Source: Pseudomonas sp. S37
GTDB lineage: Bacteria > Pseudomonadota > Gammaproteobacteria > Pseudomonadales > Pseudomonadaceae
Direction of reading: 5' to 3'
DNA length: 64,000 bases
Assembly: GCF_016658545.1 (NCBI RefSeq)
Contig: NZ_JACVZC010000001.1
Span: forward strand, 62,001 to 126,000
The translations under genes and the position numbers were made by a program. Every line of letters starts with the position of its first letter. Position 1 is the stretch's first letter. This document shows, piece after piece, positions 55,952-64,000 of this stretch. The notes under the pieces are model-generated. The model did no database searches, was not told the origin of the DNA, and saw nothing but the letters and a program-made list of their open reading frames with translations.

Positions 55952-56629
55952 TTACTCCATTTGGGCGAGAAGTGCTTTAGCCACACCTTCAGAGCTTGCT
56001 GGGTTCTGACCTGTAACCAACTTGCCGTCTTCGACGATGAATGGAGCCCAATCTGGGCCCTTCTCATAATGGCCCCCCAGGCGCTGAAACTCATCTTCGA
56101 TCAGGAATGGCACCACGTCGGTCAACTCCACGGCGGCTTCTTCGCCGTTGGTGAAACCCGTTACCCGTCGGCCTTTGATCAACGGGGATCCGTCACTACC
56201 TTTAACATGGCGAAGTGCACCAGGCGCGTGGCATACGAACCCGATGGGCTTGCCGGCGCGTTCGAATGATTCGATCAGGTTGACAGAGGTTTTCGACTCT
56301 GCGAGATCCCACAGAGGGCCATGCCCACCTGGATAGAATACTGTGTCAAAGTCTTCCGCACTGACCGTATCGAGCTTGATGGTTGCTGACAATGCCTTCT
56401 GGGCGGCTAGGTCAGCATTGAACCGGCGCGTCATGTCGGTTTGGAAATCAGGCAGTTCACTTTTCGGATCGAGTGGCGGTTGCCCACCCGCTGGGGATGC
56501 CAGCACAACCTCGGCACCTGCGTCTTTGAAGACGTAGTAAGGTGCAGCGAACTCCTCCAGCCAGAAGCCCGTTTTCAGGCCGGTGTCGCCCAGTTGATCG
56601 TGCGATGTAAGGACTATCAAAACTTTCAT
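55952..56629 (-). CDS. DJ-1/PfpI-family protein (Hsp31/class I glutamine amidotransferase-like)
   Basis: A 225-residue protein from ATG 56629 (MKVLIVLTSHDQLG). It has the DJ-1-fold VFYPGGHGPLWDL and nucleophile elbow FVCHAPGAL with the conserved Cys-His pair, similar to the Hsp31/YhbO groups that act as glyoxalases or deglycases. It probably deals with reactive aldehydes. It follows an SDR gene by 16 bases in the same direction, so the two are co-transcribed. Confidence 0.88.
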   Translation of the reverse strand: MKVLIVLTSHDQLGDTGLKTGFWLEEFAAPYYVFKDAGAEVVLASPAGGQPPLDPKSELPDFQTDMTRRFNADLAAQKALSATIKLDTVSAEDFDTVFYPGGHGPLWDLAESKTSVNLIESFERAGKPIGFVCHAPGALRHVKGSDGSPLIKGRRVTGFTNGEEAAVELTDVVPFLIEDEFQRLGGHYEKGPDWAPFIVEDGKLVTGQNPASSEGVAKALLAQME

Positions 56630-56645
56630 TTCACTATCCTCTCGA

Positions 56646-57389
56646 TCAGAAATCCTGAGATGTTGGACGCAGGACAATTTCATTGATGTCCACATCCGCC
56701 GGTTGTTCGATGGCAAATGCGATGGCTCGCGCTACAGACTCTGCAGGAATTGCGTTCTTGTAGAAGTCAGCCACCGCCTGTGCACTGGCTTCGTGACCAC
56801 TACCGAATTTCAGCTCGGAATCGACCGCGCCTGGCTCGATGGTGGTGGTACGGATGTTCTTCCCTACCTCATGGCGCAAACCTTCCGAGATCGCCCGGAC
56901 TGCGTATTTCGTACCGCTGTAGACCGAACCGCCAGGGCTAAAGACCTTGATGCCCGCAACAGACGAGACGTTGATGAAGTGACCCGACCCTTGCTTTTCA
57001 AACAGGGGTAGGGCGGCAGCAATGCCATACATCACCCCCTTGATGTTGATGTCGATCATCCGATCCCATTCATCAACCCGCAGTTCAGAAATAGGCGCGA
57101 TCGCCATTAGGCCAGCATTGTTGATCATCACATCCAAACGGCCAAACGTGTCCACTGCGTGTTGCACGAGGGAAATCAAGTCCTCACGACGTGTGACGTC
57201 CACCACGAGCGCCGTGGCTTTTCCACCGCTGGCTTCGATTTCTGCAGCAATTGCTTTGAGGCGATCTTCGCGTCGTGCAGCCAACACGACCAAAGCGCCC
57301 TTGCTGGCCAAGTGGCGAGCAGTGGTCTCACCCAGGCCGCTGCTTGCACCCGTGATGACGACGACCTTTCCTTCGATACCTTTGCTCAT
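56646..57389 (-). CDS. Short-chain dehydrogenase/reductase
   Basis: A 247-residue SDR from ATG 57389: cofactor motif TGASSGLGETTA, NNAG, catalytic Ser-Tyr-Lys (ISNVSS-like INVSSVAG and YSGTKYAV) and RTTTIEPGAVDSEL. The Arg-rich AARREDRL after beta2 suggests NADP(H). It probably reduces a carbonyl compound, perhaps with the DJ-1-like protein. It is divergent from a LysR gene, the usual layout for a controlled pair. Confidence 0.9.
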   Translation of the reverse strand: MSKGIEGKVVVITGASSGLGETTARHLASKGALVVLAARREDRLKAIAAEIEASGGKATALVVDVTRREDLISLVQHAVDTFGRLDVMINNAGLMAIAPISELRVDEWDRMIDINIKGVMYGIAAALPLFEKQGSGHFINVSSVAGIKVFSPGGSVYSGTKYAVRAISEGLRHEVGKNIRTTTIEPGAVDSELKFGSGHEASAQAVADFYKNAIPAESVARAIAFAIEQPADVDINEIVLRPTSQDF

Positions 57390-57494
57390 TTCAGAAGCCT
57401 CATTAGGTGGAGATGACACCGATTATGAGTTGTCAAATCATCACAGAGAATGGAATATTCAGGATTTTAAAATTCCAAAATATGGAACAATAAC

Positions 57495-58430
57495 GTGCTG
57501 AATCGGCTTGAGATGGTGAGGGTTTTTTTGGCGGTCGTTGATTGTTCATCCTTTCGCGAAGCTGCGAATCACCTAGGAACATCGCCTCAGAAAGTTACCC
57601 GGGCGGTGCAGGAGTTTGAACGACTCATGGGCGAGTCGCTGTTCCACCGCAGCACGCGACAGATGAGAATCACAGATTTCGGAAGGGAGCTCGCGCAAGA
57701 AGCGAGGGCGGCAATAGAAGGCTTTGACCAGCTCTTCTCTAGAGCGGATCGCGGTGATGGGCAAGAGATCATGGGGCGAGTGGGACTGACTGCACCGCAT
57801 GCGATCGGCAAGCTCTACCTAGCCCGTTTCCTGGCTGAGTTACGTCGGCAGTATCCGAAACTGAGCATCGACCTAACTCTGGACGATGAGCTAACGGATT
57901 CGGTGGCATCCAAAATCGATATCGGGATTCGAGTGGGTACTGTCCGCGATCGTCGATTCATCGCGAGGACGGTGGCAAGCGTTCCGTTGCTTGTCGTGGC
58001 CGCACCTGAGCTCATAGCCAGTGCTGGAGCGCCATTGAGTCTTATGGAGCTGAAGACCATGCCTCTATCGCTGCTTCAGGATCGTAGATCCGGACGCGGT
58101 TGGCCGTGGATTTTTCCCAACGAGGAGAGCTTCATTCCCGAGCAACCTGGCTTCACATGCGATGACCCGGAAACTGAGTTGGAAATGGTGCTGCAGGGGG
58201 GCGTGTTTGCTCAAATGCCTCTTTACTTGGCTGAGCCTCATTTGTCGCAAGGCACCCTCGTTGAGGTGATGTCAGATCATGCTCCGCAACCACTCGATCT
58301 GGTTCTCTACCGGACGCGCCCAGGGCCTGCGCCGCGGAGAGTAAGGTTGGTCTATGACTTCTTACTGGAAAAGCTCAGTGATCAACGTCTATTTCCAGGG
58401 GGAGCACCTACGGTTGGGCATGTGCCGTAG
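57495..58430 (+). CDS. LysR-family regulator divergent from the SDR gene
   Basis: A 311-residue LysR regulator from GTG 57495. Helix-turn-helix: FLAVVDCSSFREAANHLGTSPQKVTRAVQEFERLMG. The effector domain (about 90-300) has GRVGLTAPHAIGKLYLARFLAELRRQYP and the usual two-lobe layout. Its region 57390-57494 is shared with the SDR promoter, so it likely regulates the SDR-DJ-1 pair. The ligand is unknown. Confidence 0.9.
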   Translation: MLNRLEMVRVFLAVVDCSSFREAANHLGTSPQKVTRAVQEFERLMGESLFHRSTRQMRITDFGRELAQEARAAIEGFDQLFSRADRGDGQEIMGRVGLTAPHAIGKLYLARFLAELRRQYPKLSIDLTLDDELTDSVASKIDIGIRVGTVRDRRFIARTVASVPLLVVAAPELIASAGAPLSLMELKTMPLSLLQDRRSGRGWPWIFPNEESFIPEQPGFTCDDPETELEMVLQGGVFAQMPLYLAEPHLSQGTLVEVMSDHAPQPLDLVLYRTRPGPAPRRVRLVYDFLLEKLSDQRLFPGGAPTVGHVP

Positions 58431-58567
58431 CAATAAACCGGTGTAGTGGTGCGTTCGAGAACGTGAAAAGGCTGACATTCCGGCAAGCCGCGTGGCATTG
58501 GGTAGTCTCAGATCACTGCAGGTGCAGAAAAATGGAGAGGGGTTGATGGCGGGTGCTCCTGCTGTTT

Positions 58568-59075
58568 TCAGTTCAGCCACTTCTCCGCTTCCCCCAGAAA
58601 ATGCATGACTGCTCGCGATCGTTCGTCCACTCGAGTGATGAGCGACAATTCGCTCTGCATGTCTGGCTGACTCAGTTCCAGAGTGCGGATGCCCGGCATG
58701 CTCAATTGTGTAAGGGTCTCAGGAAGAATACTGATCCCGATGCCAGCGGCTATCAGGCCAGGAATGCTCATCAAGGACGGCACATACATGATGTTAGAGG
58801 GGTGCAACTGGTACTGACGGCATAGCTGGAGAGTGTGTGAGGTGAGGCCTATCCCAGCAGGGTCTTCCAGAAAGATGAATTTCTCTTGTCGGAGAGATGC
58901 CAAGTCACCATTGAAGTCCTGTGCCAATGGATGATTGTCAGGGGCCAGCAATACCAACCTGGAGAGGCTAAAACAGTGTGTAGAGGTGAGCTTCTCGGTG
59001 ATGCAAAGCGCTCACTCATCGAACTGGCTTATGGGAGAAGTGAGTCTTTGACTCAGGGCTGCCAACATGCTCGAC
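58568..59075 (-). pseudogene. LysR regulator, C-terminal remnant with in-frame stop
   Basis: The minus-strand frame reads the effector domain of a LysR regulator: LVLLAPDNHPLAQDF, LTQLSMPGIRTLELS. Upstream an in-frame stop (59012-59014) interrupts it, and beyond this the sequence (SMLAALSQRLTSPISQFDE) still looks like the same protein. The DNA-binding part is missing, so this is a decayed gene. Confidence 0.7.
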
Positions 59076-59254
59076 AGTGACTCAGCCATACCGGTCGATC
59101 TCCTATCAAGTGAGTTATATCAACACCGCTGCTGCTAAAAGGGCTGGAGTTCGATCATGTGCTCATACCGGATGCTGCTCATTTTCTGACCGAGCGCTTC
59201 GCCTCGGCCAAGCTCTTTTACGTTGCGATTTCGCGAGCTAGACACCACTGGTGA
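59074..59254 (+). pseudogene. UvrD/Rep-type helicase, C-terminal motif V-VI fragment
   Basis: In one frame the sequence gives YQVSYINTAAAK, then, after a one-base shift in the A-run at 59037-59040-equivalent position 59137-59140, GLEFDHVLIPDAAHF and FYVAISRAR. These are motifs V and VI of superfamily I helicases. The fragment ends at a stop at 59252-59254. The rest of the gene is absent. Confidence 0.65.
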
Positions 59255-59619
59255 TTGTCTCTTCAAACCCTATCTTGCAATTTCCTAGGCCAGTGCTTTA
59301 AGCCAACCCCTAGGAGAAAAAAGCATGGCGCAATTAGGGGGGCTGGTTGACTAGTTGGACGGCCATAGAATTTTTGCCAATACCGCTTGCTGCACAACCC
59401 TCGGAGTCAGTGCCAGTGCCTCTGCACGGTCGACTTCGGACGCCCCTGTAAAGATCGTTTCTCACCGGAGCGATGTAGTGCAGCCAGCGCCTCTGGGAGG
59501 CGTTGGAATTGCGACGGTTACGGGTCAGGTGTAAGTCGAGAGCAGAGCTCGCAAGAAATCTTGCCTGCGGTGAACGCTGCTGAGGATTGTGTAGTCGCGT
59601 TCTCCGTCGTGGGAGAGAT
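59255..59619. other. Decayed region without recognisable gene
   Basis: Short frames in all phases, none with a plausible start. The last part (from about 59500) may be degraded etfB sequence, e.g. SSQEILPAV, but it is too damaged to fix. Confidence 0.35.
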
Positions 59620-59839
59620 GACCTGCGCCTGAACGAGCCACGCTATGCGTCGCTGCCGAACATCATGAAGGCCAGGAAGAAGCCGCTGGAGACCGTCAAG
59701 CCTGACGATCTGGGCGTTTCCCTCGTTTCGACCCAAGACCGTGAAAGTTGAAGCGCTGGCTGCCCGCAGCGCTGGCATCAAGGTCAAATCGGTGGCCGAA
59801 CTGGTCGAGAAGCTGAAGAACGAAGCGAAGGTGATCTAA
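59620..59839 (+). pseudogene. etfB: etfB remnant, C-terminal part
   Basis: [33 protein letters not shown] is the typical C-terminal region of the electron-transfer flavoprotein beta subunit. The frame is then lost (stop near 59750), and one frame over the normal ending RSAGIKVKSVAELVEKL resumes through the taa at 59837-59839. At least one frameshift and loss of the N-terminal half. Confidence 0.8.
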
Positions 59840-60767
59840 ATGACTATCTTGGTTGTCGCTGAATACGAGAATGGTGCCGTAGCCCGGCCACCCTGAACAC
59901 TGTTGCCGCTGCCGCCAAGATCGGTGGTGATGTGCACGTCCTGGTCGTTGGCCAGAACGTCGGTGGCATCGCCGAATCCGCCGCCAGGATCGCAAGCGTG
60001 GCCAAGGTGCTGGTTGCCATAACGCTGTCTACACCCACGCTCTGCCAGAAAACGTAGCGCCGCTGCTGGTCGAGTTGGCCAAGAGTTACAGCCACGTGCT
60101 GGCCCCGGTCACTACCAACAGCAAGAACATCTTGCCACGCGTTGCCGCGCTGCGGGACGTCGACCAGATCTCCGAAATCATCTCGGTAGAATCTGCAGAC
60201 ACCTTCAAACGCCCGATTTATGCCGGTAACACCATTGCCACCGTGCAATGGAGCGCTACGGTCAAGGTCATAACTGTGCGCACCACCGGCTTCGACGCAA
60301 TAGGCGCTGAAGGTGGCTCGGCGACTGTTGAAACCGTCTGCTCTACGCACAGTGCGGGTATCTCAATCTTCGTCGGTGAAGCGCTGGCCAAGTCCGACCG
60401 CCCGAAGTTGACCGCTGCGAGGGTCGTTGTATCCGGTGGCCGCGGCTTGGGCAACGGTGACAACTTCAAGCACCTGTACAGCCTGGCCGACAAGCTCGGC
60501 GCTGCCGTCGGTGCCTCGCGCGCTGCGGTCGACGCAGGCTTTGTGCCGAACGATACGCAGGTCGGCAAGACCGGCAAGATCGTTGCGCCACAGCTGTATA
60601 TCGCCGTCGGTATTTCCGGCGCGATCCAGCACTTGGCCGGCATGAAGGACTCCAAGGTGATCGTTGCGATCAACAAGGACGAAGAAGCGCCGATCTTCCA
60701 GGTAGCCGACTACGGCCTAGTCGCTGACTTGTTCGAAGCGGTTCCTGAGCTGGAAAAGCTGGCCTGA
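59840..60767 (+). pseudogene. etfA: etfA pseudogene with at least two frameshifts
   Basis: The ATG follows etfB directly, as in intact etfBA operons. MTILVVAEYENGAVA is lost by a shift near 59885 and the frame breaks again near 60019. From about 60045 the reading frame is normal to the end and includes the FAD-binding alpha-subunit signature region ([73 protein letters not shown]). The remaining open frame starts inside the protein. Electron transfer from acyl-CoA dehydrogenases would be its original role. Confidence 0.85.
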
Positions 60768-60788
60768 TCGGCCTGCAGCCGTACACGT

Positions 60789-60820
60789 AACCCGGGCTCT
60801 TGCAACAAGGCCTGGGTTTT
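60789..60820 (+). terminator. Terminator after the etfA remnant
   Basis: AACCCGGGC pairs with GCCTGGGTT (one G-T pair) around a 12-base loop, followed by TT. It lies 22 bases after the etfA stop and is the normal end of the original operon. Confidence 0.65.
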
Positions 60821-60889
60821 AGCAGCACAATCTAAGATGATCGATTTTGGTCTCAGCCATGCCAGCACTTACTCATTATACCTCACTAA

Positions 60890-62191
60890 CTACGAATCAT
60901 TACGCCTTGAATAGCTTGTCATTCGCTTGTCCAGCAACGTTTGGCTTATACTAGATGAGTGGCGCCTGGTAATTCGGTCAGGTAAATCTTCAATGGATAG
61001 AATGTGGAATGACTTCACTCCACCAATACTGCCACCTGAGGGTATTCCTTGCACTCGAATCGATACATACCCGTTAAGGAGCCCATCGGTTGATAGCCAG
61101 TTCACAAATTTGGGATCTGTATTCGATAGCACGTAAGTGTAAGTGCCATCGGGGTTTGACACTGCCTGTGCTCCATTCAGGCTGCCTGTTTTATTGATGT
61201 AATTCCGAGAACGAGCCCACGGATCCATAACTTGAGTACCGATATAATTGGCTGATCCAGGATCTACTGTGATGACTAAAACCTCATCTTCAACGAGTGT
61301 AAAGCGCCGATTGACGACCCATCCCCAGCCCCCAGTTCGCAGCAGGAGTTCAGGTATCTCACCGTCGATCACAGGTTGAATGCTGCTGAGAATAGGAAGC
61401 CAGTAGTCAACGAACTCTGGAACAAGCGCCTCAGCATCTTTTGTAAGTTTGTCAAATGCTCTCCTCGGCTGAAGTGAAGGGCCAGAGACCCGCCGAATGC
61501 TTAAGCGGTTGGGTGATTGCTTAGCCCAGTCAGACAGGACATCCCTAATCATGAGGTATTTTGCATCGGCGGTACTCTGTATGTGGTTAGCTCTTCCATT
61601 TGCAGGCTGATTGTCGATGGTTATCTCAAAAAAACCATCGAATCCTACTAGAACTTCATGGTTAGCTAACATCGCAATATGATTCTCTCCAGTCATGCCC
61701 TTCCAACTGCTGGTGAGCTCAAAAAGATACTGTGATGGTGGTGCGCTTCCTAATTTCCCAGTAATTAGGTACTGACTATGACTATCAATTGCAACGATGC
61801 GATAAACGTTGTCGGGGTTGTCAACAATGTATCGTGCGCCTGGCCAATCCCTTCTGGGAGGGCTCTCATGTAGCATTATATTAGGCCGCTGTGGGTCGTC
61901 TGCGGCCAAGTACGAGATAGCCCCCATTGCTAACTCGCGAACTGCTGAAGGTAGCGTCTTTTGAGCGTCAGCTGTTTGGGCCAGTGGCAATGAGCCAAGT
62001 TGTTTTTCCAGCTTTTCGATAGTTGCTTGGATGTTTGGCGAATTGAACAGGCGCAAGCATAAATTTTCTAGCTCTTTATTTTCTTTCGTAAGCAGCGCGG
62101 AGGAGAACAATTCCGCTTGTGGCTTCAAATCATTCAATGATTGAAGTGTATTAGGTGTTGGGAGGTGGGTCGAAGATCTATCTTGGCTCAT
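60890..62191 (-). CDS. DUF1214-type protein of unknown function
   Basis: A 433-residue protein without signal peptide. The C-terminal part matches the DUF1214 pattern: VDPGSANYIGTQVMDPWARSRNYINKTGSLNG, then NPDGTYTYVLSNTDPKFVNWLSTDG and GYVSIRVQGIP. The N-terminal third is helical with few hallmarks. DUF1214 proteins occur in many catabolic clusters, including those for steroids and aromatics, without a fixed biochemical role. It sits between the etf remnants and a TonB receptor. Confidence 0.7.
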   Translation of the reverse strand: MSQDRSSTHLPTPNTLQSLNDLKPQAELFSSALLTKENKELENLCLRLFNSPNIQATIEKLEKQLGSLPLAQTADAQKTLPSAVRELAMGAISYLAADDPQRPNIMLHESPPRRDWPGARYIVDNPDNVYRIVAIDSHSQYLITGKLGSAPPSQYLFELTSSWKGMTGENHIAMLANHEVLVGFDGFFEITIDNQPANGRANHIQSTADAKYLMIRDVLSDWAKQSPNRLSIRRVSGPSLQPRRAFDKLTKDAEALVPEFVDYWLPILSSIQPVIDGEIPELLLRTGGWGWVVNRRFTLVEDEVLVITVDPGSANYIGTQVMDPWARSRNYINKTGSLNGAQAVSNPDGTYTYVLSNTDPKFVNWLSTDGLLNGYVSIRVQGIPSGGSIGGVKSFHILSIEDLPDRITRRHSSSISQTLLDKRMTSYSRRNDS

Positions 62192-62297
62192 TTATGCCTC
62201 ATTTATCTAAGATAGTTGAGCATTGGATTGCGCTGTGAGTATTCTTAGTCGAGTGTGTCAACGGGCTGCGTTGGGAGCAGACAATCCCCGGTCAAGG

Positions 62298-62316
62298 AGG
62301 CCGCAGGGCGGCCTCT
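62298..62316 (-). terminator. Hairpin downstream of the second TonB receptor
   Basis: GAGGCCGC pairs perfectly with GCGGCCTC around a three-base AGG loop, 38 bases after the receptor stop on the minus strand. The T content after it is low, so terminator function is likely but not certain. Confidence 0.55.
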
Positions 62317-62353
62317 AATTCTGGTGTTCTAGATATTTATTCTATTCGCTTCG

Positions 62354-64000
62354 TCAGAAGTCATACCGCGCTGTTGCGCCCAAAGTTCGGGGTGTGCCCA
62401 AGAATCCTGAATAGCCACCATTGATTTCATTGAAAAATGTAGTGTAGTAGGTCTTGTCGAAGGCGTTTTTGACCCACAATGATAAATCCCATTGGCCTTG
62501 CCCCCAGTTACCTCGTAATCCTGTTGAAAAATTGGCTACGCCATATGCGGGGATTTTCGCATAAGATGAATCCTCTACGGTGCCTACAGCTTTAGAGCGA
62601 TAAGCGTAGCTACCTGTGACATATGGCACTAGGTTATCGCCCCAATGCCATTCATACACGCTGTTGATGTTGGCGATCCATTTTGAAGCGCCTACTACTT
62701 GATTACCGCTGAGATCACAAGATGCTGGGGCTCCGGGTTGATAGGCTACCTCGGGAGGGCAAGGGGCATCTTTATAAGAAAGATAGCGTACATCGTTATA
62801 AGAGCCATTGACGTTTATCGTCAGGCCACGTAGCGGGATGAGCGTGGCTTCTAATTCTGCCCCGCGAGACCTAACTGAACCAGCATTGGTTAAATACTGG
62901 ACACGATTAGCTTCGTCATACCCAGTGGTCTGATAACCATTGACTCGAGTCCAGAACAAGTTGCCGTTCAGTTGGAGGCGGTTGTCAAGTAAAGTACTTT
63001 TGATGCCCAATTCAAGGTTGTTCGCACGCTCGCTGCCGATCTCTAATGACTCTGCCCCTGCTGTAGGCGCGGTGCCGACAGAAAGGTTAACACCACCGGA
63101 TTTTTCGCCGTGCGAAAGTGTCACATAACCGAGAAGATCTTCGTTGAAGATATAGCTTAAGCTTAATAGTCCAGATGGACTGAAACTATATTGATTTAAA
63201 CTCCCAGATTCATACGCTCCGAACCGAGCGTTTCGGGATACTAATGCAGCGCCTGAAACTGGCTCGCCGCCAATTGATGGGCTACGATTGACCCAGGCGT
63301 CTTTCTCTTCGTACGTACCCCGCAAGCCCGCGGTGAAGTCCAATTTTGGCGTAAGGTGCCATGTCCCTTGGCTGAACAGCGCGAAGCTGTTGGTTTCAAT
63401 ATGCCCCTTGCCAAGGCTTTGAACGTTCGATAGAGCGCCAGTTGGAGTTCCATTCCATAGGTCGGCCAGAGGGCCATTACTGATTTTAGTTTCATTGTCT
63501 AAATCAGATCCGAAATAGTAGGCTCCCAGAACGTAATCAAATGTGCCACCAATAGGAGAAGCCAGCCTGAACTCTTGTGACCATTGTTTATCCTGAACCG
63601 ACACGCCACTGTTGTTAGTGACTGGTACATTTAACGTGTCATCGTTACGAGGGCTGAAATCCCACCATCGGTAAGCGCTGACGGATGTAAGAGTGAAGTC
63701 ACTAGATAGCTTCCAATTCGCCTCTGCCGATAGCCCACCTTGGTGCACTGTAACGCGCTGAACTCCATCTATATTGACTCTGCGCTTGCGTCCATCAACT
63801 AGTGTGGCGCCGACGGCAGCAGCTCGGGATTCAAAGCGGTTGACGCCATTAATAGTTGGGCCCGTGCTGTAGAGTGGATGTGTGCCGGCGCTAGAAGACT
63901 CCTCATTGTAGTCGCCTATGATGCGTAAACTGAAGTCTTCACTAGGTTTGTATAGTAATTGACCTTTAAACCCCTCTCGAGAACCGCCATTGAGGTCATG
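62354..64000 (-). CDS. TonB-dependent receptor, barrel part, cut by the window end
   Basis: The frame stays open to the right edge, so the N-terminal signal peptide and plug lie outside. The visible part is the barrel, ending GATARYDF. It is clearly related to the receptor at 43225: shared segments are LSAEANWKLSSD, EDFSLRIIGDYNEE, YYFGSDL, CPPE near the C-terminal third and the last strand. A similar ligand class is therefore likely. It reads away from the DUF1214 gene's promoter side. Confidence 0.9.
   Translation of the reverse strand, partial: HDLNGGSREGFKGQLLYKPSEDFSLRIIGDYNEESSSAGTHPLYSTGPTINGVNRFESRAAAVGATLVDGRKRRVNIDGVQRVTVHQGGLSAEANWKLSSDFTLTSVSAYRWWDFSPRNDDTLNVPVTNNSGVSVQDKQWSQEFRLASPIGGTFDYVLGAYYFGSDLDNETKISNGPLADLWNGTPTGALSNVQSLGKGHIETNSFALFSQGTWHLTPKLDFTAGLRGTYEEKDAWVNRSPSIGGEPVSGAALVSRNARFGAYESGSLNQYSFSPSGLLSLSYIFNEDLLGYVTLSHGEKSGGVNLSVGTAPTAGAESLEIGSERANNLELGIKSTLLDNRLQLNGNLFWTRVNGYQTTGYDEANRVQYLTNAGSVRSRGAELEATLIPLRGLTINVNGSYNDVRYLSYKDAPCPPEVAYQPGAPASCDLSGNQVVGASKWIANINSVYEWHWGDNLVPYVTGSYAYRSKAVGTVEDSSYAKIPAYGVANFSTGLRGNWGQGQWDLSLWVKNAFDKTYYTTFFNEINGGYSGFLGTPRTLGATARYDF

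Noticed and set aside
60075..60767. Remaining etfA frame as an intact 230-residue gene
   Set aside because: Its start lies inside the protein and the normal N-terminus is present upstream but frameshifted, so it is a pseudogene.

Overview
The window looks like the accessory part of a Pseudomonas genome, most likely the P. putida group. The core-like genes (pntAA-AB-B, the Zur regulon, an MvaT-type H-NS protein, RND efflux) are in Pseudomonas style. The left edge carries genes I recognise as the N-demethylase (ndm) system known from caffeine-degrading P. putida CBB5. No tRNA, rRNA or CRISPR array was seen. All assignments come from reading the translations; no database search was run.

1-9.7 kb is a purine-alkaloid N-demethylation segment. 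It holds the C-terminal part of a Rieske-type non-haem iron oxygenase (ndmC-like), the unusual Rieske-FMN-ferredoxin reductase ndmD, a GST-like partner (ndmE) and S-formylglutathione hydrolase (frmB), which handles the formaldehyde released. After these come a small protein with kinase-like motifs, a mosaic pntAA followed by pntAB-pntB, and an AraC/GlxA-type regulator. 9.7-16.2 kb is a tripartite RND efflux operon with a divergent TetR-type repressor and two copies of a likely operator.

16.3-39.2 kb is a large zinc-starvation (Zur) island. It has a TonB receptor with a DUF4198 protein; an eight-gene operon zur-zigA-folE2-G3E GTPase-cysS-yidD-queD-thrS; a divergent amidase; hemB with an NTF2-like gene; hisI-pyrC-dksA2; an oligopeptide/nickel-type ABC transporter; and a zinc-ribbon-less L36. 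Near-palindromic sites related to TATGTTATAACATA sit in front of the main units. Several products are zinc-free or zinc-reduced versions of housekeeping proteins (FolE2, HemB, L36, DksA2). Others are second copies of zinc enzymes that keep their zinc ligands (ThrRS, CysRS, HisI).

39.6-51 kb is a sulfate-ester module. It has an ABC ATPase, a double-length fused permease, a LysR regulator, a TonB receptor, a periplasmic binding protein, a formylglycine-generating enzyme, a Cys-type sulfatase, a MarR regulator and an OprD-type porin. The permease/ATPase/binding-protein set resembles the atsRBC sulfate-ester uptake system described in P. putida S-313.

51.3-64 kb is a mixed, partly decayed region. 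It contains a complete IS630-family element with recognisable ends, a helix-turn-helix protein, an MvaT-like protein, a small redox/aldehyde-type cluster (hydrolase, DJ-1-like, SDR, LysR) and a graveyard of fragments (LysR, UvrD-like helicase, etfB, etfA). A DUF1214-type protein and a second TonB receptor, related to the first and running off the right edge, finish the window.
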